From Variovorax atrisoli 110B (GTDB lineage Bacteria; Pseudomonadota; Gammaproteobacteria; Burkholderiales; Burkholderiaceae_C): a stretch of 64,000 nucleotides of DNA. Positions 43,423 through 52,780 of this stretch are shown here, piece after piece (the stretch's first letter is position 1; every line of letters begins with the position of its first letter). The stretch covers positions 62,001-126,000 of the forward strand of contig NZ_KB907460.1 in the NCBI RefSeq assembly GCF_000382045.1. The letters are read 5' to 3'. The notes under the pieces are model-generated. The model was not told the origin of the DNA. It was given only the letters and a program-made list of their open reading frames with translations, and ran no database searches. Made by a program: the position numbers and the translations under genes.

Positions 43423-44292
43423 ATGAAGAAGATGAACATGACCAAGACCCGGTGCTTCTCCCTGCACGCCGCGTGCGTCGCCCTGCTGCTTGCCGCCGCA
43501 GGCCCCGCCCACGCCATCGATTGCAGGAAGGCCGGCAACCGCGTCGAGCACATGATCTGCGCCGATGCCAGGCTCAAGGCCGCCGACGCGGAAATGGGCA
43601 AGGCCTATGCAGCCCTCGTGCAGCAGGCCGGCAACGACGCCGAACTGCGCGCGATGCTGGTGCGCAGCCAGAAGCGCTGGATCGAAGCGCGCGACACGCG
43701 TTTCGACTCGCCCATGGACTACCCCGGCGCGCCCGACGCCGCCGCCTTGCCCCGCAACCTTCTGCAGGAAATGCGCCGCCGCACCCGCACGTTGAGCGAG
43801 CCCGGCAAGACCGACCGCGCCGTGCCGCGCCTGCTCGAAGCCGCGCAGGCGCAGCGCAAGTTCCTCGCGCAGTTCACAGGCGGCCCCTTCGCTGGCTTCG
43901 CGACCTCGTGCGACTTCCTGCCCGGCGGCCAGCAACTGAGCTACGGCTGCTTCAGCGACCGCAGCTACCAGCACCACGAGCGCGTCTGCACGCTGCGTGA
44001 CGACTGGGCCAGCGGCAGCTACTACCAGACGCGGCTCGTCGGCAATGTCGTTCAGGGCCGCCTGCAGACCGTCGCTGCATGCGGCGACGGATCCGAGGGC
44101 GGCAGCCCTTGCCCCGAGGCGGATGGCAACGGCAGGCCGGGCGCGCGCTGGAACCTCCAGCCGGGCATTGCGGCATCGACGCCGAAGCCTTCGCCCAAGC
44201 TCGATGCGGAAGCCGAACTCGAGGCCGACGACACCGCCTGGCTGCGGGCCTGCCTGACCGACGCACGCTATCCGCAGAGCGCGGCGCGCTGA
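43423..44292 (+). CDS. LprI/DUF1311-domain secreted protein
   Basis: A 289-residue protein. The signal peptide ends G-P-A-H-A near ~34, followed by the LprI-type domain (D-C-R-K-A-G-N-R-V-E-H-M-I-C, then S-Q-K-R-W-I-E-A-R-D-T-R). This family includes lysozyme-inhibitor-like proteins. The rest holds several cysteines likely disulfide-bonded (S-C-D-F-L-P-G-G, Y-G-C-F-S-D, V-C-T-L) and a proline/glutamate-rich tail. It follows the PASTA protein by 5 bp; both may handle cell-wall-directed stress. Start could also be the ATG at 43432 or 43438. Confidence 0.78.
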   Translation: MKKMNMTKTRCFSLHAACVALLLAAAGPAHAIDCRKAGNRVEHMICADARLKAADAEMGKAYAALVQQAGNDAELRAMLVRSQKRWIEARDTRFDSPMDYPGAPDAAALPRNLLQEMRRRTRTLSEPGKTDRAVPRLLEAAQAQRKFLAQFTGGPFAGFATSCDFLPGGQQLSYGCFSDRSYQHHERVCTLRDDWASGSYYQTRLVGNVVQGRLQTVAACGDGSEGGSPCPEADGNGRPGARWNLQPGIAASTPKPSPKLDAEAELEADDTAWLRACLTDARYPQSAAR

Positions 44293-44442
44293 CGCCAGAC
44301 GCCGCCAGCCGCCAGGCAGCGCGGCGTTTCGGGGCGGGCCTTGCCTGCGCACCTACATCGGCTGTCCTGCCGTTCCCACATCCAGCGCGATGGCAGCGCA
44401 AAAGCATGGGTTCCGGATCGACCACCGCCCCGGAGCGCAGCC

Positions 44443-45450
44443 TTGCCGACATCGTCCACCCGCACCAGCAACCGCAAGCGCTCGCCGGCGGCCAGCGGAG
44501 CGCGGGGCGACATCCGCATCGGAATCTCCGGCTGGCGCTATGCGCCCTGGCGCGGGCGCTTCTATCCGGCAGGGCTGACGCAGCGCAACGAGCTCGCCTT
44601 CGCCTCGCGCATGCTGTCCAGCATCGAGCTCAACGGCTCTTTCTATTCATTGCAGCGCCCCGAGTCGTACGAAGCTTGGCGCGACCAGACGCCCGACGGA
44701 TTCGTGTTCGCGGTCAAGGGCTCGCGCTACATCACGCACATGCTGCAGCTCAAGGACGTGCGCGCGGCTCTCGCCAACTTCTTCGCCTCGGGCGTGCTCG
44801 CGTTGGGCGCCAAGCTCGGTCCCATCCTCTGGCAGCTGCCGCCGAGCATGCGCTACGACCCGGAGCGCATCGACGCATTCCTGTCGCTGCTGCCGCGCGA
44901 CGCCAAGACCGCCGTCGCGCTTGCCCGAGAGCATGATGAGCGCATGGAGGGCCGGTCGTCGCTGAAGGCGCCGCGCAGCCTGCGCATCCGCCATGCGATC
45001 GAGGTGCGCCACCGCAGCTTCGCCGACCCCGATTTCATCGCCATGCTGCGCCGCCACGGCGTGGCCCTGGTGGTGGCCGACACGGCGGGGCGCTGGCCGC
45101 TGCTCGAAGACCTGACCGCGGATTTCGTCTACATCCGGCTGCATGGCGACAAGGAGCTCTACGCGAGCGGCTACGGCGATGCGGCGCTCGACCGCTGGGC
45201 GCAGCGCATCGAGGCATGGAGTCGGGGGCACCAGGTCGGCGACGCGCGGCTGGCTTCGGATGTCGCCGCGCGGCGGGGAAAACGCGATGTCTACTGCTAC
45301 TTCGACAACGACATGAAGGTGCACGCGCCATACGACGCGGCGCATCTGGCGAAGCGGCTGGGGCTTGTGACGGGCTTCGGGCCCGACGACTCGTCCACCG
45401 ATGAAGCCGCATCGGCCCTGCCGAAGAAGAAGGCCAGCCGCCGGGAATGA
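44443..45450 (+). CDS. DUF72 (YecE-like) family protein
   Basis: A ~335-residue TIM-barrel-like protein of the DUF72 family: R-I-G-I-S-G-W-R-Y-A-P-W-R-G-R-F-Y-P, S-S-I-E-L-N-G-S-F-Y, F-A-V-K-G-S-R-Y-I-T-H, I-E-V-R-H-R-S-F, Y-I-R-L-H-G and V-Y-C-Y-F-D-N-D-M-K. No catalytic role is established for the family. No in-frame ATG precedes the domain; the TTG at 44443 is chosen for a GGAG seven bases upstream, but another TTG at 44341 is possible. The N-terminal ~25 residues are low-complexity. Confidence 0.8.
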   Translation: MPTSSTRTSNRKRSPAASGARGDIRIGISGWRYAPWRGRFYPAGLTQRNELAFASRMLSSIELNGSFYSLQRPESYEAWRDQTPDGFVFAVKGSRYITHMLQLKDVRAALANFFASGVLALGAKLGPILWQLPPSMRYDPERIDAFLSLLPRDAKTAVALAREHDERMEGRSSLKAPRSLRIRHAIEVRHRSFADPDFIAMLRRHGVALVVADTAGRWPLLEDLTADFVYIRLHGDKELYASGYGDAALDRWAQRIEAWSRGHQVGDARLASDVAARRGKRDVYCYFDNDMKVHAPYDAAHLAKRLGLVTGFGPDDSSTDEAASALPKKKASRRE

Positions 45451-45517
45451 GAGGGAGGGAGAGAGCCGCGCGGCCGGCTCGCCGTGGGGCGCATTCTTCT
45501 TCAACTACATTGCCCGC

Positions 45518-46642
45518 ATGACCGAATCCCTGCCGGGCGAAGCCCCCGTCTACCTCGAAGCCGCAGCGAGCGGCGAATTCATCGAACTGCACGAACACGA
45601 CAATCGCCTGCGCGTGCGCGCCGGCGCGATCGGCCGGCCCTGTCTCGTGCTGCACGCCGGCTTCGAGTCGCCAGACAATGCACATGCCCATCGCCAGCGC
45701 CTGCTTGATGCCTGGCGCGCCCGCGGCTTCGTGGAGTGTCCGCCATTGGCGCAGGTGCTCGAAGGCAGCGTCGCCGAGGAGCTGCATTGCGACGGCCGCG
45801 TGCCTCATCCGCTGCTGGCCCCGTTCTTCCAGATCGACGGCGCCGACGAACTGCAGGGCCAGCCCCGGCGGCTCGCGCTGTTTCGCGACGGCCTGCGCTG
45901 GCATGGCGACTTCGACCTGGAACGCATCGCCGAACTCGGCCTGTACGCGGGCGTCATCGTGGCCGGCGATGTCGACGTGGACGGCGTGTTCAGCCAGCTC
46001 ACCCACACCTATCCGCGCCACGTGCTCGTGGGTGGCGACGTCCGTGCCGCCAGCTTCGGCCACGGGGACAGCCACATGCGCGTGCTCGGCGACGTGCGCG
46101 TGCGCAACATCGTCTACGGCGAGTACAACGACGGCAGCCTGCGCATCGATGGCGCCGTACATGGCCGCGCGTTAATCTCCGCCGACCATGCGATGCACGC
46201 CAAGGCCGGCTGCCATGCACCGGTGTGCGACTGGAACAGCGGGCAGAACTGGTCCGACTGCCTCCATCCGGACCTGTTCGAGGCGGACGATCCGCAGGAG
46301 GCTGAGACCGGCGCCATGATTTCCCCCGACGCCATCCGCACCTTCATGCGCGAAGGCCGCGACCCGTTCCGTGATGGCACGCAGCCGGCGATGGACGAGT
46401 CGCCGCGGGCCACAGTGGAGCCTTCGCCGCTTCCACCGCCTTCATCGTCCTTTGCAGAGCGCCTGCGCGAGTGCGTCGAGGCCGGCGACACCGAAGCGAT
46501 CACACAGCTGATCGAAACCTGGCCGCAGCGCGACGAGGAATGGCAGCAGGCCCTGACCGGCCGTCTTTTCGCGCCGAGCACCACGCCGCAGCAGCGTGTG
46601 CGGTTGAAGGCGATGCAAGGCCAGGTTGTCTCCCGCACATGA
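45518..46642 (+). CDS. Hypothetical protein with WGR-like start and polymer-type central region
   Basis: A 374-residue protein from ATG 45518 (M-T-E-S-L-P-G-E-A). Residues ~10-75 look WGR-like (F-I-E-L-H-E-H-D-N-R-L-R-V-R-A-G, then D-A-W-R-A-R-G-F). The central ~150-240 stretch is a run of short β-strands (V-I-V-A-G-D-V-D-V-D-G-V, H-V-L-V-G-G-D-V-R, M-R-V-L-G-D-V-R-V-R-N-I) suggestive of a β-helix or bactofilin-like fold. The C-terminal third is proline/serine rich then helical. Its stop overlaps the next start by 4 nt (ATGA). No family recognised with certainty; part of a three-gene set. Confidence 0.65.
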   Translation: MTESLPGEAPVYLEAAASGEFIELHEHDNRLRVRAGAIGRPCLVLHAGFESPDNAHAHRQRLLDAWRARGFVECPPLAQVLEGSVAEELHCDGRVPHPLLAPFFQIDGADELQGQPRRLALFRDGLRWHGDFDLERIAELGLYAGVIVAGDVDVDGVFSQLTHTYPRHVLVGGDVRAASFGHGDSHMRVLGDVRVRNIVYGEYNDGSLRIDGAVHGRALISADHAMHAKAGCHAPVCDWNSGQNWSDCLHPDLFEADDPQEAETGAMISPDAIRTFMREGRDPFRDGTQPAMDESPRATVEPSPLPPPSSSFAERLRECVEAGDTEAITQLIETWPQRDEEWQQALTGRLFAPSTTPQQRVRLKAMQGQVVSRT

Positions 46643-47691
46643 TCTTCGACCGCGACACCTACCGCCGCTTCTTCGACGGCTACTTCATCCGAGACTGCAC
46701 CATCGGCATCGAGGACGGCCGCCTCGGCTTCCTGCTGTTTGAGGAGCAGGAAGACAAGGACCATGACGAGCCGTTCAAGGTCCGGCTGCTCGCCGTCAAG
46801 CTGGCGAATCCGGTCGAGACGCGGTTCTTCGCGCTGACCACCCAGGCGCTGGGGCTGGGCTGCGATCTGTCTAGCGCCTGGGCGCCAGACCATTCGGAGT
46901 TCGTCTCGGTGGGCATCGGACGGGAGACGCTGGCCTACAAGCCGAAGGTCCACAAGGGGCAGGAGGCAAGCATTCCTTTTCATGGCGCAGGCGAGCCGCA
47001 TCCGGTGTCAGGGCTCCAGTACGACAGCATCGTGCTGCGCACCGCACGCGCCGGCACCACGGTGTTCTCGGTCGGTGCGCCGTTCCGGGTGTACGAGCGG
47101 CTGGGCCCTGAACAGTGGCGCGAGCACATGGAGATCCCGCTGCCCGAAGGGCTTGGCAGCACGGAGCCTGATGTTGCGGACGACACCTTGTCGAACTCGA
47201 ACTTCAATGATCTTGCCGGCCTTTCTGCGCAGGACCTGTACGTGGTCGGGTCGCGTGGCGCCGTCTGGCGACGGCATGAAGGGCTCTGGAAGCAGCTGCC
47301 CTTTCCCTCGACACTGGATCTGAAGACCGTGGCTGTCGCGCCCGACGGCACGGCCTATGTCACCGACGAACGCGGCCACGTATGGCAAGGGCGCGACGAC
47401 AGCTGGCGTTGCCTGACTCCGAAGCCACACAGCGAAAGCTTTCTCGACAGCGCCTGGTTCGCCGGCCGGCTCTGGTGCACTGGCAGGACGGGCGGCTGCT
47501 ACGTGCTCCAGGGCAGCAGGATGGTGCTGGCCATGGATGCGCGCCGGCAGCCGATGCCCCATGACTACTCGCTGGTATCGCAGCGGCTGGATGTGTCGCC
47601 GGATGGCCGCAGGATGCTGGTTGCCGGTTGGCACGGGGCACTGGAGTTCGATGGCGAGCATTGGACGGTGCTGTTCTACGGCGAGCCCTGA
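46639..47691 (+). CDS. Hypothetical β-propeller-like protein
   Basis: A 350-residue protein coupled to the previous gene by ATGA overlap. It has repeated propeller-like blades in the C-terminal half (D-L-Y-V-V-G-S-R-G-A-V-W-R; V-A-V-A-P-D-G-T-A-Y-V-T-D-E-R-G-H-V-W; L-D-V-S-P-D-G-R-R-M-L-V-A-G-W). The N-terminal ~150 residues are a separate domain. There is no signal peptide, so it is cytoplasmic. The operon with a WGR-like and an LRR-DUF1963 protein suggests a joint system of unknown purpose. Confidence 0.6.
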   Translation: MIFDRDTYRRFFDGYFIRDCTIGIEDGRLGFLLFEEQEDKDHDEPFKVRLLAVKLANPVETRFFALTTQALGLGCDLSSAWAPDHSEFVSVGIGRETLAYKPKVHKGQEASIPFHGAGEPHPVSGLQYDSIVLRTARAGTTVFSVGAPFRVYERLGPEQWREHMEIPLPEGLGSTEPDVADDTLSNSNFNDLAGLSAQDLYVVGSRGAVWRRHEGLWKQLPFPSTLDLKTVAVAPDGTAYVTDERGHVWQGRDDSWRCLTPKPHSESFLDSAWFAGRLWCTGRTGGCYVLQGSRMVLAMDARRQPMPHDYSLVSQRLDVSPDGRRMLVAGWHGALEFDGEHWTVLFYGEP

Positions 47692-47751
47692 GCCCGGCTA
47701 TCCACCGGCTGCTAGGCTCGCGTGCTCATCCCCGCGAGAAGCTTCTCACCC

Positions 47752-49617
47752 ATGTCCAGCAACAAGTTCCAGATCGGCAAGTGCGCCTTCGAGTTCGCGC
47801 CGGATACCCAGATCCTGTTCGAAGACGGCGGCATGTCCTTCGAGCTGAAGGCGCGGCCGGTCGCCTTCTACAAGGCGCTGCATGCGCCACCCTTCGACCC
47901 CGAGGGTTCCGACAACCCGGCGCCGGGGCAGATCGCTCCTTCGTTCCGCTCCTCGACCTTTCACTTCTACGACAACCACGACACCCCGCAGCGGCGCGTG
48001 CGCTACCTGAAGGACCAGACGACGCACGGCTTCTACATGTGGGAGAAGGGCTTCGCGTACGGCACGCGCTTCTTCGGCGAGATCGACCTGCGGCCCGACC
48101 GGATCGCGATGCACGGCCTGCTGCGGCACGACTACGAGACGGACGAGGAGGGCGCTGCGGTGGATGTGGTGTGGCACTGCACGCCCGGAGAAGTGGAGTT
48201 GCGCCAGCACACCTACGGCAGCCTCGAGGAGGCGATGGCCGCGCCGCCCGAGCGCGTGCGCCGGCTGCTCGTCGGCGCATGGGACGCCCGCTGGCACGAC
48301 GAGCTGCTTCGCTTCACGCAGCTCGAGTTCCTGTCGATGCAGGCGCTGTGGACCGGCGATGCGGAGAGTGCCGTCAGGGTCTTGCCGGAATCGCTCTGCA
48401 CGCTCACGCGCCTGCGCGAGCTGCATCTGCGAAGCAGCAGCATCACCCGCCTTCCCGAGAACCTGGGTGCGCTCGAATCGCTGGAGGTGCTTTCGCTGCA
48501 GCATTGCCGGCTCGAAGCCTTGCCCGACGGCATCGGCAAGCTCGCGCGCCTGAAGAGGCTGCTGCTGGACGGCAACCAGCTCAAGACAATTCCCGAGTCG
48601 GTGGGCCATCTGCCGGCGCTCGAACTGCTGAGCATCGACGGCAACCCCTTCGAATCGCTGCCGGCTTCGCTGCAGAACATCGAGAAGGTCAGCATAGAGA
48701 AGAAGAACGAGGCGCTCTTCCGCGACATCCGCTATCGACCGGAGTTGGAGATCTCGGTTGATCGCGAGGCCTTCATGGCCCGCAGCAGCCCGCGGGCGGC
48801 GGCGCTGCTGGGCGACGCCCTCGCGCGACATGGGTTCTCGAACTACGCAGGGCCGCTGCGGCGCCATGCACGTCAGACGTTGCGTCTGCGCACCACCGAG
48901 CCGGAGGACTACGCGACGCCCGGCAGCACGCGCATCGGTGGCACGCCGGACCTGCCCCCCGGCCTCGACTACCCGAGCACCGACGGAAAGCTTTGGCGCT
49001 TCTTCGCGCAGATCGATCTCGCCGCGATCGCCGCCCTGCAATCGTGGCTGCCGCGCACCGGCCGGCTCTACTTCTTCTGCGAAGGGCAGGAGCATGGCGA
49101 CCGCGTGCGCGTCCTGCATTCGGATGCGCCCGCCGCTGAACTGCGGCCCCATGTCTGGCCCGAAGGAGCGGAGTTCGCCGATGGCTTCGACGTGGGCGAC
49201 GCGCACGAGGGCTACAAGGTCGAGATCGACTCCACGGTGTCGGTGCCGAATCTCTACAACGCAGGCGGAGGGCGCCTCATCGGCGAAGACGCCGTGCTGC
49301 TCGAGATCGAGGGGAATGATGAACTGCAGGAGGCCTGGTGGGCGCTCGAGGCCGAGCTCACCGGCGACGACGAGCGCAGGAACGGCGCGCACCTGATGAA
49401 TGCCCATGTGTTCACGCAGCACGAGAACCCGCAGGAGCAGGCCTCGCGCGAGAAGGGCGGGCTGCCCGAGGAGTGGATCAACCTGCTGACGTTGCGGTCC
49501 GACGACAAGCCCGGCTTCTGCTTCTGGGACGCCGGCACCTTCACCTTCAGCATCCACGAGAAGGACCTGGCGCTCGGTGATTTCTCGCGCGTGCACGGGA
49601 GCCTGGAGAGCAGCTGA
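47752..49617 (+). CDS. Leucine-rich-repeat protein with DUF1963 (YwqG) domain
   Basis: A 621-residue protein. The N-terminal ~200 residues have no recognised domain. Leucine-rich repeats occupy ~205-320 (L-R-E-L-H-L, L-E-V-L-S-L-Q-H-C-R-L, L-K-R-L-L-L-D-G-N-Q-L, I-P-E-S-V-G-H-L, with the plant-/bacterial-type L-P-x-x-I-G pattern). The C-terminal part (~370-620) is DUF1963/YwqG (G-G-T-P-D-L-P-P-G-L-D-Y-P, W-R-F-F-A-Q-I-D-L). Start at ATG 47752 with GAGAAGC upstream. The LRR suggests protein-protein contact. It sits 60 bp after the propeller gene, likely in the same transcript. Confidence 0.8.
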   Translation: MSSNKFQIGKCAFEFAPDTQILFEDGGMSFELKARPVAFYKALHAPPFDPEGSDNPAPGQIAPSFRSSTFHFYDNHDTPQRRVRYLKDQTTHGFYMWEKGFAYGTRFFGEIDLRPDRIAMHGLLRHDYETDEEGAAVDVVWHCTPGEVELRQHTYGSLEEAMAAPPERVRRLLVGAWDARWHDELLRFTQLEFLSMQALWTGDAESAVRVLPESLCTLTRLRELHLRSSSITRLPENLGALESLEVLSLQHCRLEALPDGIGKLARLKRLLLDGNQLKTIPESVGHLPALELLSIDGNPFESLPASLQNIEKVSIEKKNEALFRDIRYRPELEISVDREAFMARSSPRAAALLGDALARHGFSNYAGPLRRHARQTLRLRTTEPEDYATPGSTRIGGTPDLPPGLDYPSTDGKLWRFFAQIDLAAIAALQSWLPRTGRLYFFCEGQEHGDRVRVLHSDAPAAELRPHVWPEGAEFADGFDVGDAHEGYKVEIDSTVSVPNLYNAGGGRLIGEDAVLLEIEGNDELQEAWWALEAELTGDDERRNGAHLMNAHVFTQHENPQEQASREKGGLPEEWINLLTLRSDDKPGFCFWDAGTFTFSIHEKDLALGDFSRVHGSLESS

Positions 49618-49782
49618 ACCGGCCTTGCCGATGCGGACTAGAACTTTCGCAGTCCCGCCTGCGTTGTTCTTTCGCAATACCCGCATTTCGCCGCGCCAGA
49701 TGGGACATCCGCGCGCATTCCGATACCTAGAATCGCGCCGGTCCGGGCGTCCGCCCGGCTCTGCCACTCCGGAGAAACCGCG

Positions 49783-50748
49783 ATGTCCTTTTCGTTCGGT
49801 GCCGTCGTCGTCACGTACTTTCCCACCGACGGGCAACTGGCGAATCTCCATGCGCTTTCACGTATGTGCCCGCGCCTGTGCGTGGTCGACAACACGCCGC
49901 AGCCCGGCGACTGGCACGGCAAGATCGCCGAAGAACGGGTCACCGTGCTGCACAACGGCAACCGCGGCGGCATCGCGGGTGCCTTCAACTGCGGCATCGC
50001 CGCACTCGAAGCGCAGGGCGCGGAACTCTTCTTCCTTCTCGACCAGGACTCGGTGCTGCCCCCGGGCTACTTCGAGGCCATGTGCGAGGCGGCGGAGAAG
50101 GCACAGGGCATGGCTGAAGGCGAAGGCAAAGACGACGCCGCCTTCCTGATCGGCCCGCTCGTGCACGACACCAACCTCGATGCGCTGATCCCGCAGTTCG
50201 GCCTCCAGGGCAAGCGCGTCTACCAGTTCGACCTGCGCAAGCCCTTCACCGAGCCGCTGGCGCGCTGCGCCTTCATGATCTCCTCGGGCTCGCTGATCTC
50301 GCGCGGCGCATGGGCCAGGCTCGGCCGTTTCGACGAGCGCTATGTGATCGACCACGTCGACACCGACTACTGCATGCGCGCGATGCGCAGCGAGGTGCCG
50401 CTCTATCTCAACACGCAGGTGGTGCTGCACCACCGGATCGGCGAGCTCGAGGCGAAGTCGCTCTTCGGCTGGAAGATCTACGTCATCAACTACCCGGCCG
50501 TGCGGCGCTACTACATCACGCGCAATGCGCTCGACCTCTCGCTGGCGCACATGCGCGCCTTTCCGGCGATCCTGTTCATCAACGTCTACACGCTCAAGCA
50601 GATCCTGCCCATGCTGATCTTCGAGCGCGACCGCCTGAGGAAGAGCGTCGCGCTGCTGGTCGGCTGCTTCGACGGCCTCTTCGGCAGGCTGGGCGGCATT
50701 CGCGAAGCTCGCCCGCGCGTTGGCAGGTACCTGAGCCGCAGCGGGTGA
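49783..50748 (+). CDS. GT2-family glycosyltransferase (rhamnosyltransferase-like)
   Basis: A 321-residue GT-A glycosyltransferase. The nucleotide-sugar motif V-V-V-T-Y-F-P at the N-terminus, N-G-N-R-G-G-I-A-G-A-F-N, the D-x-D-like L-L-D-Q-D-S (~88-93) and the acceptor-side D-Y-C-M-R-A (~197) match RfbF/WbbL-type rhamnosyl- or glycosyltransferases. A hydrophobic C-terminal region (~255-285) may bind the membrane. GGAGA precedes the ATG. It is followed 10 bp later by an MFS transporter but is not in a polysaccharide cluster. Confidence 0.85.
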   Translation: MSFSFGAVVVTYFPTDGQLANLHALSRMCPRLCVVDNTPQPGDWHGKIAEERVTVLHNGNRGGIAGAFNCGIAALEAQGAELFFLLDQDSVLPPGYFEAMCEAAEKAQGMAEGEGKDDAAFLIGPLVHDTNLDALIPQFGLQGKRVYQFDLRKPFTEPLARCAFMISSGSLISRGAWARLGRFDERYVIDHVDTDYCMRAMRSEVPLYLNTQVVLHHRIGELEAKSLFGWKIYVINYPAVRRYYITRNALDLSLAHMRAFPAILFINVYTLKQILPMLIFERDRLRKSVALLVGCFDGLFGRLGGIREARPRVGRYLSRSG

Positions 50749-50758
50749 GGGCGCAGCG

Positions 50759-52033
50759 ATGAGTTCAGGCCCCCAGGCACTTCACGCGCCGCGCGTGCGC
50801 CGCGCAGCGCTCGCCTTCATCTTCGTGACGGTGCTGATCGACTTCCTGGCGTTCGGCCTGATCCTTCCCGGGCTGCCGCATCTCGTGGAGCGGCTGGCCG
50901 GCGGCAGCACCGCGGCGGCGGCCTACTGGATCGCGGTGTTCGGCACCGCGTTCGCGGCGATCCAGTTCGTGTGCTCGCCGCTCCTTGGCGCGCTGTCGGA
51001 CCGCTTCGGCCGGCGGCCGGTGATCCTGCTGTCGTGCCTGGGGCTGGCGGTCGACTTCGCGTTCATGGCGCTGGCCGACAGCCTGCCGTGGCTCTTCGTC
51101 GGCCGCGTGGTGTCGGGCGTGTTCTCGGCCAGCCTCACCACCGCCAACGCGTACATCGCGGACGTGACGGCGCCGCAGGACCGCGCCAGGAGCTACGGCA
51201 TCGTCGGCGCGGCCTTCGGGGTCGGGCTGGTGCTCGGGCCGGTGCTCGGAGGGCAACTGAGCCACGTCGATGCGCGCCTGCCTTTCTGGTTCGCGGCAGG
51301 CCTCACGATGCTCAACTTCTGCTACGGATGCTTCGTGCTGCCCGAATCGCTGCCGCCCGAGCGGCGCAGCCCGAGGCTCGACTGGTCGCACGCCAACCCG
51401 GTCGGCTCGCTGCTGCTGCTCAGGCGCCATCCGCAGGTCTTCGCGCTGGCAGCGGTGATCTTCCTGGTCAACCTCGCGCAGTACGTGTACCCGAGCGTGT
51501 TCGTGCTCTTCGCCGACTACCGCTTCCAGTGGAAGGAAGACACGGTGGGCTGGGTGCTCGGCCTGGTGGGCGTGCTCAGCGTGATCGTCAATGCATTGCT
51601 GGTCGGGCCGGGCGTGAAGCGCTTCGGCGAGCGGCTGGCACTGTTGTTCGGGCTGGGCTGCGGCGTGCTGGGCTTCGCCATCTGCGGCGCAGCCGATGCC
51701 GCCTGGGTCTTCATGCTCGCGCTGCCGTTCTGCACCTTGCTGGCCTTTGCGGGGCCGGCCGCGCAGGCGCTGGTCACTAGGCAGGTCGACGCGGCGGAGC
51801 AGGGGCGCATCCAGGGTGCGCTGACGAGCCTGGTGTCGGTGGCGGGCATCGTCGGGCCCGCGGCCTTCGCCGGCAGCTTCGGCTACTTCATCGGCGCGGA
51901 TGCACCGGCGCGGGTGCCGGGCGCGCCGTTCTTCATTGCCGCTCTGTTCCTGTGCGTGAGCGTGCTGGTCGCGTGGCGCTGCACGCGACCCGTGATGGCG
52001 GCTGCAGGCGAAGCAGCGGTAGAGCCAACCTGA
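50759..52033 (+). CDS. TetA-like MFS transporter (TCR/Tet family)
   Basis: A 424-residue 12-helix MFS carrier. The family motif A is S-D-R-F-G-R-R-P-V-I between helices 2 and 3, and motif C-like stretch V-G-A-A-F-G-V-G-L-V-L-G-P in helix 5 marks the drug:H+ antiporter group. I-A-D-V-T-A-P-Q-D-R-A-R-S-Y resembles the TetA(B)/TCR signature. Substrate range is not deducible. It begins 10 bp after the glycosyltransferase, with GAGG upstream, and is probably cotranscribed. Confidence 0.87.
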   Translation: MSSGPQALHAPRVRRAALAFIFVTVLIDFLAFGLILPGLPHLVERLAGGSTAAAAYWIAVFGTAFAAIQFVCSPLLGALSDRFGRRPVILLSCLGLAVDFAFMALADSLPWLFVGRVVSGVFSASLTTANAYIADVTAPQDRARSYGIVGAAFGVGLVLGPVLGGQLSHVDARLPFWFAAGLTMLNFCYGCFVLPESLPPERRSPRLDWSHANPVGSLLLLRRHPQVFALAAVIFLVNLAQYVYPSVFVLFADYRFQWKEDTVGWVLGLVGVLSVIVNALLVGPGVKRFGERLALLFGLGCGVLGFAICGAADAAWVFMLALPFCTLLAFAGPAAQALVTRQVDAAEQGRIQGALTSLVSVAGIVGPAAFAGSFGYFIGADAPARVPGAPFFIAALFLCVSVLVAWRCTRPVMAAAGEAAVEPT

Positions 52034-52221
52034 CGCGGCCCCGGTTGCGCGCTGTCCTCGACAGCGTTTGACGGCGTCGAGGGTGCTGACGGCGTCCAGG
52101 TGAATTGGGGAAAACGATGAGTCGGCATGGCCTTGCCCCTTGCGGGTGGCCGCTGTCGTCGTGGCTGCAGTGCGATCACGGGTACTCGCCGGGCCACCCG
52201 TACGTAATTCCCCTTACGGCT

Positions 52222-52247
52222 GCGTCAGATTGCAATCAGTTTGACGC
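52222..52247. promoter_or_regulatory. Compound palindrome GCGTCA-GATTGCAATC-AGTT-TGACGC before tctBA
   Basis: Outer arms GCGTCA/TGACGC enclose a perfect 10-bp palindrome GATTGCAATC. It lies about 95 bp upstream of tctB, the right place for an operator. The binding protein is unknown. The 300-bp gap (52034-52341) shows no gene. Confidence 0.45.
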
Positions 52248-52341
52248 CAGAGCATGAAGGGGTCCGGATTTCCGCCCGGATGGAGACGATCAGCCCCGGT
52301 TTGCCGGTGCCGTGGTTTCGAAACCCATCGCACAAGAAGAG

Positions 52342-52764
52342 ATGAAAAACAGAACCCTTGTCAGAGGCTTGTTCCTCATGGCGATAGCGTTGGCCTTCGG
52401 CCTGACCTCGCTTCGCTACCCCATCGGAGACTTGAGCCGCGCCGGCCCCGGTTTGTTCCCCGCCATGATCAGCGCGATGCTGTTGGTGATCGCGGTTTCC
52501 ACCGTGATCCGCTCGTTCTTCGTGGAGAGCGTGAAGCTGGAGTTCAACTTCAAGAACATCTCGCTCATTCTCGGCAGCCTCTGCGGACTGGCCGTGATCT
52601 CCATGTACGTGAACATGATCGCCGGGATCATCTTCATGGTCTTCTGCTCGGGCTTCGCTGCATCGTCCTATTCGGTGATGCGCAACGTGAAGATCTCCGC
52701 CGGGCTGGTCATCATGGCGCTGGCCCTGCAGAAGCTGCTCGGCCTGAACCTGCCGCTGTATTGA
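52342..52764 (+). CDS. tctB: Tripartite tricarboxylate transporter small permease (TctB family)
   Basis: A 140-residue protein with four hydrophobic segments, typical of TctB. The start M-K-N-R-T-L-V-R-G at 52342 has purine-rich AAGAAG close before it; a GTG at 52312 would add ten residues. It pairs with TctA 16 bp downstream. Family substrates are di- and tricarboxylates. A receptor (TctC/Bug) gene is missing at this locus. Confidence 0.85.
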   Translation: MKNRTLVRGLFLMAIALAFGLTSLRYPIGDLSRAGPGLFPAMISAMLLVIAVSTVIRSFFVESVKLEFNFKNISLILGSLCGLAVISMYVNMIAGIIFMVFCSGFAASSYSVMRNVKISAGLVIMALALQKLLGLNLPLY

Positions 52765-52780
52765 GGAAAGACACGACACC

